DNA of 64,000 nucleotides from JACVRW01 sp963739095. GTDB taxonomy: Bacteria > Actinomycetota > Thermoleophilia > Solirubrobacterales > Thermoleophilaceae. Below, one piece after another: positions 33,249 to 41,048 of this stretch (positions within the stretch are counted from its first letter, which is position 1; each line of letters starts with the position of its first letter). The stretch lies in NCBI GenBank assembly GCA_963739095.1, contig CAVTZF010000023.1:124001-188000 (forward strand), in the 5' to 3' direction. Position numbers and translations under genes: made by a program. Below the pieces are notes generated by a model. That model made no database searches. It was given only the letters and a program-made list of their open reading frames with translations, and was not told where the DNA came from.

Positions 33249-35456
33249 ATGAGCAGAGGACTCGCGTTTGCGGGCCGGATGGTCCCTGTCTTGGTGGCGG
33301 CGCTGGTGCTCGCACCGGCGGCGTTCGCCGCCCCTGGAAACGGTCGCGTCTGGGAGCAGGTGACCCCTGCCGACAAGGCCGGCGAGGGCCAGGCGGTCGC
33401 CGGAGGCTTCAATGTCCAGGCTGACGGCAATGGGCTCGCATACGCGTCACTCGGAGCCATCCATCCGGACGATGCGGCCTCCGGGTTCAACCTGTACATC
33501 GGCAAGCGCGGAGCAAGCGGTTGGGAGAGCACGCCGATCTCGCCGGTCAACGGGGGCCTGCTGATCCTCTCCGCGCCGGTGCCCATCGACATCGCGGACG
33601 ATCTCTCGAAGGCCCTCTGGCTCTCGACGACCGGGATCGACGAGGCCGGCCAGGGCCCCGGGACCCCGACGAACCCCGTGGTCGGTGCATACGCCGGCTC
33701 GCCCGGCCCCCCGTTCACGTTCCTCACCGAATACCCGACCTCGGATTTCGGCTTCAACTATGCGACGCCGGACCTCTCGACTCTGGCCTTCACCGGGACC
33801 GATGGCATCAACAACGTCGCGATGAAGCTCGTCGGCAACCAGATCACCGATGTCGGCATCGACCCGACAACGGCGCAGAGGTTCGACTGCGGCTCGCAGA
33901 TCGGCGAACACCGCTTCGGCGGTGTCGGCGGGGAGAGCCGCCGGAACGCGATGACGGATGACGCGTCGCGCATCTTCTTCACGGCCGAGCGCTGCGGCGA
34001 GCCCCAGCGCGTCTACGTCCGGGAGGGCACGACCACGCGCGAGCTGTCGGTGTCCCAGTGCAACCGCACCGACCCCGACCCGCTCTGCAACGACCCCGCC
34101 GAGGTCTCGTTCGCGGGCGCGTCCAAGGACGGCTCGACGGTTCTCCTGGCCAGCGCGCAGCAGCTGACCAACGACGACACGAACAACTCCGAGGACCTCT
34201 ACACGGTCGACGTCGACAGCGGCAACCTCACGCGCATCTCGATGGGGGCGGACCCGACCGTCGACACCCGCACGCCCGACCTGGGCTGGATCTCGGGCAT
34301 GTCGGACGATCTCCAGACCGTCTACTTCAGCGCCCAGGGCGTGCTCACCGCTGACCCCGGGCCGACCGGGGCCACGGCCGTCGACGGCCAGAACAACCTC
34401 TACGTCTGGCACGCTGGCGACGGGGTCAGCTTCATCGCCACCGTGGCGAACTTCGACACCACGGCGATCTCCGGCTCCGACAGCGGCTCCTATGTGACCG
34501 GCAACGGGAACTTCTTCGCCTTCAGGACGGAGAACAACCTCGACGCGGCGGACACCGACACCGGGAACAACCCTCACGACGTGTACCTCTACGACCGCGA
34601 GGCGAACACGCTGACGTTCGCCTCGCCCGGCGCCGACCAGGGCCGGGGCGTCGAGCTGCCGACCCCGACTCCGGACTCTGTCAGCAGGCGCGGTCTGAGC
34701 AACGTGGTGAGCGAGGACGGCAGCCACGTCTTCCTGTTCACGGCCGACCCGGTCGTGCCCGAGGACAAGAACCTGGAGTTCGACATCTACGAGTTCGTGA
34801 ACGGGCAGGTCTCGCTCGTGAGCGGCGGCAAGGCGGAGGTGGACAATTCGCCGACGTTCATCGGCGCGACGCCCAACGGCTCGGACGTCTTCTTCGCCGA
34901 CCTCGGGCAGCTCGTCGACACCGACATCGACGGCTTGCCCGACGTCTACGACGCCCGCGTCGGTGGCGGTTTCCCGACGCCACCACCGGGGCCCGTCTCC
35001 CCGCCTGAGGGATGCCGCGAGGATGCCTGCCAGGGGCCGGCCGGCGCGCGGCCGTCGCGCCCGACGCCGGGCAGCCTGACCGCCGAACCCGAGGGGGACG
35101 TCGGCAACGCGACCTTCAGGGTCAGGTCGATCGGCGCGGCCGCGCGCAGGCGCTTCGCTCGCACCGGACGCCTGACGCTGAGGATCAACCTGGGTAGGAG
35201 CGGCGACGTCGCGGCCAGCGCCCGCGCCAAGATCGGCAAGAGGACGCTGACGGTGGCCCGCGATTCGGCCGAGGCCGACGGCGCGGGCACTGCCGAGCTG
35301 ACGCTGCGTCTCTCGAAGGCCGCCCGCCGGGCCCTCAAGAACAAGGGAACGCTGCGGGTGACGATCCGCGTGACCTACTCGGAGAACGAGAGGGTGCGCA
35401 GCACGACGCTCGCCCTACGAGCTCCCAAGGGCCAAGCGGGGAGGCGAGGACGGTGA
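33249..35456 (+). CDS. Secreted beta-propeller (TolB/WD40-like) protein, module 1
   Basis: A 735-residue exported protein with signal peptide (VPVLVAALVLAPAAFAAP, cut near AFA-AP). It opens with GRVWEQVTPADKAGEGQAV. Repeated blades of the form S-x-D-G-S/T-x-V-x-F (MTDDASRIFFTAERCGEP, ASKDGSTVLLASAQQL, VSEDGSHVFLFTADPVVP, ATPNGSDVFFADLGQL) indicate a TolB-type propeller of six or more blades over about residues 40-590. A Pro-rich segment with a Cys pair (GCREDACQG) leads to a C-terminal beta domain (RRRFARTGRLTLRINL, KNKGTLRVTIRVTY). The ATG has a very strong ribosome site, GGAGGAGGGG. It overlaps the next gene by four bases. The paralogue is 47290-49269. Function is unknown. Confidence 0.85.
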   Translation: MSRGLAFAGRMVPVLVAALVLAPAAFAAPGNGRVWEQVTPADKAGEGQAVAGGFNVQADGNGLAYASLGAIHPDDAASGFNLYIGKRGASGWESTPISPVNGGLLILSAPVPIDIADDLSKALWLSTTGIDEAGQGPGTPTNPVVGAYAGSPGPPFTFLTEYPTSDFGFNYATPDLSTLAFTGTDGINNVAMKLVGNQITDVGIDPTTAQRFDCGSQIGEHRFGGVGGESRRNAMTDDASRIFFTAERCGEPQRVYVREGTTTRELSVSQCNRTDPDPLCNDPAEVSFAGASKDGSTVLLASAQQLTNDDTNNSEDLYTVDVDSGNLTRISMGADPTVDTRTPDLGWISGMSDDLQTVYFSAQGVLTADPGPTGATAVDGQNNLYVWHAGDGVSFIATVANFDTTAISGSDSGSYVTGNGNFFAFRTENNLDAADTDTGNNPHDVYLYDREANTLTFASPGADQGRGVELPTPTPDSVSRRGLSNVVSEDGSHVFLFTADPVVPEDKNLEFDIYEFVNGQVSLVSGGKAEVDNSPTFIGATPNGSDVFFADLGQLVDTDIDGLPDVYDARVGGGFPTPPPGPVSPPEGCREDACQGPAGARPSRPTPGSLTAEPEGDVGNATFRVRSIGAAARRRFARTGRLTLRINLGRSGDVAASARAKIGKRTLTVARDSAEADGAGTAELTLRLSKAARRALKNKGTLRVTIRVTYSENERVRSTTLALRAPKGQAGRRGR

Positions 35457-38194
35457 GGACAGTGGGGACAGGCGTGCATAACAACGGATCGATGACCACA
35501 CTCACCACCTATCGCTCCAAGGTCCGGCGTCTCGCGGGCGCAGTGCTCGCGTCCTGTGCCGTGGCGGCCGTTGCGGCGCCGGCCGCGAGCGCCGACTTCG
35601 GCCTCGTGCCCGACAGCTTCCACTCGGACACCGTCCGCGAGCTCCCGCCGCCGATCGTCCTGGACCAGCCGCCCCCCACGCTCGTGCTCGAGGACGGGGC
35701 CGGCGTGGCGCCCAACGGGGCGAGGGTGGTCTTTGAGCTCAACTCGCACCAAACCACGCTGCCGCCGCCCTTCGATTTCATCACGGTCCAGCAGCCCGAC
35801 GGCGCCCTCAAGAACGTGCGGGTGGACCTGCCGCCGGGCCTCGTGGGCAACCCGAACGCGGTCCCGACCTGCACCGAGAGGGACCTTCGTACGCCCCAGC
35901 CGACGGGTGAGGAGCCGGGCTTCAAGTGTCCGCCCGCAAGCCGCATCGGGGTGGCGAACGTAGTCACGTCGCTCACCTGGCCCTTCCCGATTCCGGCGAA
36001 CGTCTACAACATGGAGGAACGCGGCGGCCATGCGGCGCGGTTCGCCTTCAACGTGGCCGGCGCCGCCATCGTGAACATCGACGCCGATCTGGTGAATGTC
36101 GACGGCGTGTACCGGATCCGCACGTCCATCAACCAGGTCTCCCAGCTCCTCCCGGTGGTCGCGACCGAGCTCACGCTGTGGGGCGTGCCGGCCGACCACA
36201 ACGGCAGCGGGGCACCGCGGACGGCGTTCCTGAGGAATCCGACCAGGTGCGGCGGCCCGCTTACCACGACGCTGAACATCAGCCAGTGGACGGCGCCGAA
36301 CGACTTCCTGACCGCGGAGTCGACCACGGCCTCCGGACCGGTCGGCTGCGACCAGATCCCGTTCGAGCCGTCGATCACGGTCACGCCCGACACGAGCCAG
36401 GCGGACACCCCGACCGGGCTGCGCGTCGACATCAACGTGCCGCAATCGGACGACCCGGAGGACCTCGCCACGGGGCACCTCGACGACGCCGTCGTGACCC
36501 TGCCCGACGGGATGTCGATCTCGCCCGGGCTCGCCTCGGGCCTTGAGGTCTGTTCGGACGCCCAGCTCGGCGACGGGAGCTCGCCCGCCAACTGTTCGAA
36601 CGGCTCGAAGATCGGAACGGTCGCGTTCGAGACGCCGCTGCTGGCGGACCCGGTCGAGGGCGAGATCTTCCTCGGCACGCCGCTCGCGGGTAACCCGTAC
36701 CGGCTGTTCCTCGTCGGCCATGGGCCCGGCTTCACGCTGAAGATCCGCGGCTCGGTCAACCCCGACCCGCAGACCGGACGGCTCGTGACCTCGTTCATCG
36801 ACAACCCGGAGCTGCCGTTCACCCGCTTCACGCTGCAGTTCAAGGGCGGGCCCCGGGCCCCGTTGTCCACGCCGGCCGCCTGCGGGCCCGCGACGACCTC
36901 CGCCGCGCTCAAGCCGCACAGCAGCGCGACCCCGGTCAACGTGACGAGCAGCTTCGTCGTGAGCGGCAACTGCGGCGGCGGCTTCAACCCGAGCTTCGTG
37001 GCCGGCGCTCCATCCGCCCTGGCGGGTGGAAGCGGCGGCTTCACGATGACCGTTCGCCGCCCCGACGGGGACCAAGCGCTGAGCCGCATCAGCCTGGTCA
37101 TGCCGCCCGGCCTCACCGGCCGGCTGGCCTCGGTGCCGCTCTGCTCCGCCGCGGCGGCGGCCTCGGGTGCGTGCGCCGCCGACAGCCGCATCGGCTCGAC
37201 CGTGGTCGAGGCCGGGGCCGGCAGCGCGCCGTTCCCGCTGACCGGCGCGGTCTACCTGACCGAGGGATACGGCGGCGCGCCACTCGGGTTGTCGATCGTC
37301 GTGCGGGCGATCGCGGGACCGTTCGACCTCGGCACCGTCGTCGTGAGGGCGGCCGTGAGCGTCGACCAGCGCGATGCGCACCTCGAGGTGATCTCGGATC
37401 CGCTGCCCACGATCCTGCAGGGCATACCGCTGCGTCTGCGGACCGTCGGCATCGACCTCGACCGGCCCGGGTTCATGTTGAACCCGACGGGCTGCGGGGC
37501 GAAGCAGATCACGGCGACGCTCGAGTCGGTCGCGGGCGCGCGCTCGGTGCAGTCGAGCTCGTTCGGCGCCCAGGGCTGCTCGAGCCTCGAGTTCACGCCC
37601 AAGATGACGGTCGCCCTGACGGGGCGCGGCCGCACCAAGCCGGGCCGCCGGCCTGGGCTGCGCGTGAAGCTCACTCAGGACCCGGGCGAGGCCAACAGCC
37701 GCTCGGTCGAGCTGCAGCTGCCGCGCAGGGTCGCTCTCGACCCGACGGACGTGGAGGACGTCTGCACGCCCGAGCAGTTCGAGGCCGGCACCTGCCCGGA
37801 CGGAGCTCGCGTGGGCTCCGCGAGCGCACGCACGCCGCTGCTGGCCAACAGGCTCGCCGGGCCGGTCCACCTGGTGGCGCAGACGGGGGCGATTCCGGGC
37901 CTCGGCGTCACGCTCCAGGGGCAGCTGCGCATCCTGATCGAGGGCGAGACCGACCTCAGTGGGGCACGCGTCAAGAACACGTTCGGGTCGATCCCGGACG
38001 TGCCGATCAGCCAGTTCAACCTGTCCCTCGCAGGCGGGCCGGGCGGGATCCTCACCCCGACCCGCAATCTCTGCAAGGTCAAGAACGACGCGCTTCTTCG
38101 GGCGCGCGGGCAGAACGGCAAGCGCAAGCGCGCAACGATCAAGGTGTCTGTGCCGTGCGCGAAGAAGAAGGGGGGAGGGGGCGGGCGCCGCTAG
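35453..38194 (+). CDS. Very large secreted repetitive protein, module 1
   Basis: A 913-residue exported protein. The GTG at 35453 overlaps the propeller gene stop; an ATG at 35492 is an equally good start. The signal peptide is KVRRLAGAVLASCAVAAVAA with cleavage near ASA-DF. The rest is beta-rich with recurring elements: an LPPGLVGNP type strand, a C-x(5-12)-C-P-x2-S-x-I-G box that recurs four times (CPPASRIGVAN, CSNGSKIGTVAF, CAADSRIGSTVV, CPDGARVGSASA), and a conserved core around residues 590-690 (GAPLGLSIVVRAIAGPFDLG, LEVISDPLPTILQGIPLRLR). It ends in a basic tail (KGGGGGRR). It is strongly similar to 49302-52085. The function is not known; an outer-surface or matrix role is plausible. 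Confidence 0.82.
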   Translation: MRTVGTGVHNNGSMTTLTTYRSKVRRLAGAVLASCAVAAVAAPAASADFGLVPDSFHSDTVRELPPPIVLDQPPPTLVLEDGAGVAPNGARVVFELNSHQTTLPPPFDFITVQQPDGALKNVRVDLPPGLVGNPNAVPTCTERDLRTPQPTGEEPGFKCPPASRIGVANVVTSLTWPFPIPANVYNMEERGGHAARFAFNVAGAAIVNIDADLVNVDGVYRIRTSINQVSQLLPVVATELTLWGVPADHNGSGAPRTAFLRNPTRCGGPLTTTLNISQWTAPNDFLTAESTTASGPVGCDQIPFEPSITVTPDTSQADTPTGLRVDINVPQSDDPEDLATGHLDDAVVTLPDGMSISPGLASGLEVCSDAQLGDGSSPANCSNGSKIGTVAFETPLLADPVEGEIFLGTPLAGNPYRLFLVGHGPGFTLKIRGSVNPDPQTGRLVTSFIDNPELPFTRFTLQFKGGPRAPLSTPAACGPATTSAALKPHSSATPVNVTSSFVVSGNCGGGFNPSFVAGAPSALAGGSGGFTMTVRRPDGDQALSRISLVMPPGLTGRLASVPLCSAAAAASGACAADSRIGSTVVEAGAGSAPFPLTGAVYLTEGYGGAPLGLSIVVRAIAGPFDLGTVVVRAAVSVDQRDAHLEVISDPLPTILQGIPLRLRTVGIDLDRPGFMLNPTGCGAKQITATLESVAGARSVQSSSFGAQGCSSLEFTPKMTVALTGRGRTKPGRRPGLRVKLTQDPGEANSRSVELQLPRRVALDPTDVEDVCTPEQFEAGTCPDGARVGSASARTPLLANRLAGPVHLVAQTGAIPGLGVTLQGQLRILIEGETDLSGARVKNTFGSIPDVPISQFNLSLAGGPGGILTPTRNLCKVKNDALLRARGQNGKRKRATIKVSVPCAKKKGGGGGRR

Positions 38195-38206
38195 GCGCTG
38201 GCCCCC

Positions 38207-39187
38207 TCAGCCACCGGGGGGCGCAAGGACCGACTGACCGAGGACCGCCGTCTGCTGGTCCCCCTGCTGCTGGGGCGCGTGTAGCTTCGGCATCCGCCCG
38301 CGCAGGACGGAATCACCCGAGTGCGTCCGCTGCTTGTCGAGCGGCTCGCGTGAGACGTCGATGAAGCGGTACTGCTCGAAGTCCGCCGGCAGGGTGCCGA
38401 TCGCCTGGTAGTTGCCCTGCTGGTCGGTGACCTGGCCGCCGAGCGTCTTGGCGTCGCCCTGGCTGTTGTAGAGCCATACCTCGTAGGCCTCGCGCTGGCC
38501 GCTCGGCTCGAGCCGCGCGGCCTGGACGAGCAACTGGCGCCTGCCGTTCTGCTCAACGACGATCGCGATGCCCGCCGGAGCGCCCGTCGTCTGCCCGGAC
38601 GCGTTCTGGCCGTCGCCGCTGCCCGCCGCCGCCTGCTCGGCCGCGGGCTCGGGCTCGTCGTCGCCTCCGGTGAGGACACCGATCGGCCAGAGCAGCACGG
38701 CCACGAGTGCCAGCGCTGCCAGCGCGCCGCCGGCGGCAAGCAGCCTGCGCCGCTTGACGGCCGGGTCGGTCGGAGAGGCGAGGCCGGCGCCCGCCGGGGG
38801 CTGCGCGGCTGCGGCGGCACGGCGCCCGCGCTCGCCCTCCGGCACGGCGGGCATCGAGCCGTTCGGGTAGAGCCCCTCGAGCGAGTCGAGCAGCGAGCGC
38901 GTCCAGCTGCGCGCTGCTTCCGAGCGCCGCAGGTGGCCCTTCGTGGCCGATGCCTCGGCACCCGCTTGCTGCCCGAGCACGTAGTCGGCCAGCTGGCCGC
39001 GCCAGTCCTCCTCGACCGCGCCCACGCTCACGGGCGCGAGCTCGACGAGCGCATCGCGTGCGAGCTCGCGCACGCGCGGCTCGGGCATACCGAGCATCTC
39101 GGAGAGCTCCGCGTAGGTCTTGCCCTGCTGCAGGACGAGCTCGACGATCGCCCGCTGCTCGGCGGAGAGCTGGTCAAAGGTGGCCAT
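38207..39187 (-). CDS. Sigma-region-4-like helix-turn-helix fused to RskA-type anti-sigma domain
   Basis: A 326-residue membrane protein. Residues 1-45 resemble the region 4 helix-turn-helix of extracytoplasmic sigma factors (FDQLSAEQRAIVELVLQQGK, TYAELSEMLGMPEPRVRELA). A cytoplasmic helical segment follows, then a Pro/Ala linker, a single membrane helix near residues 153-175 (LAALALVAVLLWPIGVL) and an outer RskA-like domain (GIAIVVEQNGRRQLLVQAAR, YEVWLYNSQGDAKTLGGQV, VLRGRMPKLH). RskA proteins normally hold a separate sigma factor; here DNA-binding-like and sensor parts are in one chain and no sigma gene is adjacent. The start is ATG 39187. Its stop lies 12 bases from the convergent end of module 1. 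Confidence 0.78.
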   Translation of the reverse strand: MATFDQLSAEQRAIVELVLQQGKTYAELSEMLGMPEPRVRELARDALVELAPVSVGAVEEDWRGQLADYVLGQQAGAEASATKGHLRRSEAARSWTRSLLDSLEGLYPNGSMPAVPEGERGRRAAAAAQPPAGAGLASPTDPAVKRRRLLAAGGALAALALVAVLLWPIGVLTGGDDEPEPAAEQAAAGSGDGQNASGQTTGAPAGIAIVVEQNGRRQLLVQAARLEPSGQREAYEVWLYNSQGDAKTLGGQVTDQQGNYQAIGTLPADFEQYRFIDVSREPLDKQRTHSGDSVLRGRMPKLHAPQQQGDQQTAVLGQSVLAPPGG

Positions 39188-39199
39188 GAGCAGGGGGAA

Positions 39200-39208
39200 C
39201 TGTAGTGT
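39200..39208. promoter_or_regulatory. Overlapping divergent -10 elements
   Basis: On the plus strand TAGTGT (39203-39208) lies ten bases before the thioesterase ATG. On the minus strand TACAGT (complement of 39200-39205) lies 11-12 bases before the sigma/anti-sigma fusion ATG. The two hexamers share bases, so transcription in the two directions should be mutually exclusive at any moment. Confidence 0.5.
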
Positions 39209-39218
39209 GCCCGCCTCG

Positions 39219-39626
39219 ATGGACTCGCCGGTTCGCACCTACCCCGTCCCGGGCACGCTCGACGACGTGCTGGGCTTCGAGCTGATCGAGGCAAGCGCCG
39301 AGCGGGTGCGCGCGCAGTTCGCTGTCGAGCGTCACGTGACCCAGCCGTTTGGGCTCGTTCACGGCGGCGCCTACGCCGCGCTTGCCGAGTCGATGGTCTC
39401 GATTGCCACCCACACGGCGGTCGAGGGAGGCGGCAGGCTGGCCGTCGGCCAGTCGAACAGCACGACCTTCCTGCGGCCGGTCACGGCGGGCACGGTGCAC
39501 GCCGAGGGCATCCCGCTCCATCGTGGGCGCACGACCTGGGTCTGGGACGTGCGCTTCACGGACGACGACGGGCGGCTCTGCGCCATCACCCGCATGACGA
39601 TGGCGGTGCGGCCTCAGACGGGCTGA
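39219..39626 (+). CDS. PaaI-type hotdog-fold thioesterase
   Basis: A 135-residue single-domain hotdog protein. The start at ATG 39219 removes an antisense-derived upstream extension. Motifs are FGLVHGGAYAALAESM (the HGG substrate-loop with the helix bearing the usual catalytic Glu) and VGQSNSTTFLRPVTAGTVHA, the standard acyl-CoA thioesterase pattern. Likely substrates are aromatic or medium-chain acyl-CoAs; the exact one is unknown. Its 3' end overlaps the convergent cyclase gene by 13 bases. Confidence 0.9.
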   Translation: MDSPVRTYPVPGTLDDVLGFELIEASAERVRAQFAVERHVTQPFGLVHGGAYAALAESMVSIATHTAVEGGGRLAVGQSNSTTFLRPVTAGTVHAEGIPLHRGRTTWVWDVRFTDDDGRLCAITRMTMAVRPQTG

Positions 39627-41047
39627 CCGGGCTCGTCGAGCAGGTACGCCTGCACGGGGCCCCGCTTGCCCTTCACCGTCACGTCGCCGAGCGAGCGCAC
39701 GCTCGCGCCGGGAAGTGCGCGCAGCGTCGTCTCGCCGATCACGACACCACCCGCGGGCGCCTCGGCCTGGAGCCGCGATGCCAGGTTCACGGTGTCGCCG
39801 ATCACCGTGTAGCTGCGGCCGCTCTCGGCGCCGAGCACGCCGACCATCGCCTCGCCGCTGTTGACCCCCGCTCGGAAGCGGGGCCAGCCGGGATGCTCGT
39901 CGGCCAGCTTCGACGTCTCACGCTGCAGCTCGAGCGCCGCCTCCACCGCCTGGCGGGCATGCTCAGGCTGATCGCCGCGCGTGCCCCAGGTCGCCATGAT
40001 CGCGTCCCCCACGAGCCTGTCGATCTCGCCGCCGTGGCGGTCGACGATCGGCGGGATCGCAATGCGCAGGTAGGCGTTCAGCATCTCGGACACGTCGCGC
40101 GGATCGCGTCCCTCCGAGAAGCGCGTGAAGCCCTCGAGGTCCGCGAACAGGACGCTCACGTCGCGCTTGCCTGCGGCCGTGTCGTCGAGGTACAGGTCGC
40201 TGAAGCGCTCCTCGCCCTCCTCGCGCCGTGCGCTCCAGGCGATCGCCCCGAACGCCAGCAGCATCAGGATGTGCCACTCCCACCAGCTGGCGTGCCAGTT
40301 GCGGGCGAAGGCGACCGCGATCATCGCCTCGGCGAGCAGCACGCAGGCGCTCGCCACGGCGATCAGGATCGTGGAGCCGCTGCGCACGGCCATCATCCCG
40401 TAGCGCCAGCCGGCGAACGCGTACAGCACCGTGGAGACCGCTGCAGCGCCGACCAGGCCGCCGCTCGCGCGCTCGGCGGGTGTCGGGTCGTCGAGCGGCG
40501 CAACCGAGCCGAGCGAAAGCGCGGCCCAGGCGGCCAGGAGCACCAGCACCCCGCCCCTCAGCACGTGGGCGTTGCGGATCACCCACTGGGCCCGTTCGGC
40601 CGGGAGCGGGAGCGCCGAGGCAGCCGCGAACACCGACGCGACCAGCAGCCCGACCGATGTGGCGATCGTGAAGCCCTGGTTGGGCCCGTCGAGCAGCACG
40701 CCGGGCGTGGCGAGCGCGTGCAGGGCGAGGAAGCCCGCGGCGGACAGGAAGGCCAGCGAGACCAGGAACAGGCGCGCGTCGGCGCGGTGGAGCGCGATGC
40801 CGCTCGTGGACAGCGCGAGCGCCGCGCTCGTGACCGCCGCGGCGAGCACGAGCCAGAAATGAGACGGGTGGTGCTCCCACATGCCGTCGGTCGCCGGCGC
40901 TGCGAGCAGCACCACGAGGCCGACGAGCGGGACTGCGAGAGCCGCGAACCAGACCAGCGATCGCTGATCGCGGCCCTCGCGGGAGGAGAGGCTCACGGCC
41001 GTGGGCGAGGGCGCGGGCTGGCCCGCGCCGGAGCGATCGCGTTCCAC
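39614..41047 (-). CDS. Membrane-anchored class III adenylate/guanylate cyclase
   Basis: A 477-residue protein: an N-terminal membrane domain of about seven to eight helices (residues 35-265), then a class III cyclase catalytic domain. The first metal Asp is in VSVLFADLEGFTRFS, the second in RLVGDAIMATWGT. The transition-state Asn/Arg are in YTVIGDTVNLASRLQ. The position normally occupied by the purine-reading Lys (in G-G-x-x-D-K-x-x-G-D) is Arg here (GGEIDRLVGD). ATP or GTP use is therefore unclear. The GTG start is one base after the nadE stop, so the two genes form an operon with nadE first. Linking NAD synthesis to a cyclic-nucleotide signal is only positional. Confidence 0.9.
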   Translation of the reverse strand: MERDRSGAGQPAPSPTAVSLSSREGRDQRSLVWFAALAVPLVGLVVLLAAPATDGMWEHHPSHFWLVLAAAVTSAALALSTSGIALHRADARLFLVSLAFLSAAGFLALHALATPGVLLDGPNQGFTIATSVGLLVASVFAAASALPLPAERAQWVIRNAHVLRGGVLVLLAAWAALSLGSVAPLDDPTPAERASGGLVGAAAVSTVLYAFAGWRYGMMAVRSGSTILIAVASACVLLAEAMIAVAFARNWHASWWEWHILMLLAFGAIAWSARREEGEERFSDLYLDDTAAGKRDVSVLFADLEGFTRFSEGRDPRDVSEMLNAYLRIAIPPIVDRHGGEIDRLVGDAIMATWGTRGDQPEHARQAVEAALELQRETSKLADEHPGWPRFRAGVNSGEAMVGVLGAESGRSYTVIGDTVNLASRLQAEAPAGGVVIGETTLRALPGASVRSLGDVTVKGKRGPVQAYLLDEPGQPV

Positions 41048-41048
41048 G

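Noticed and set aside
38195..38225. Copy of the dispersed hairpin repeat between module 1 and the sigma/anti-sigma gene
   Set aside because: Only a short GCCACC-GGGGGGC resemblance; the GTGA-loop hairpin and the CGGCCAGATG part are missing.
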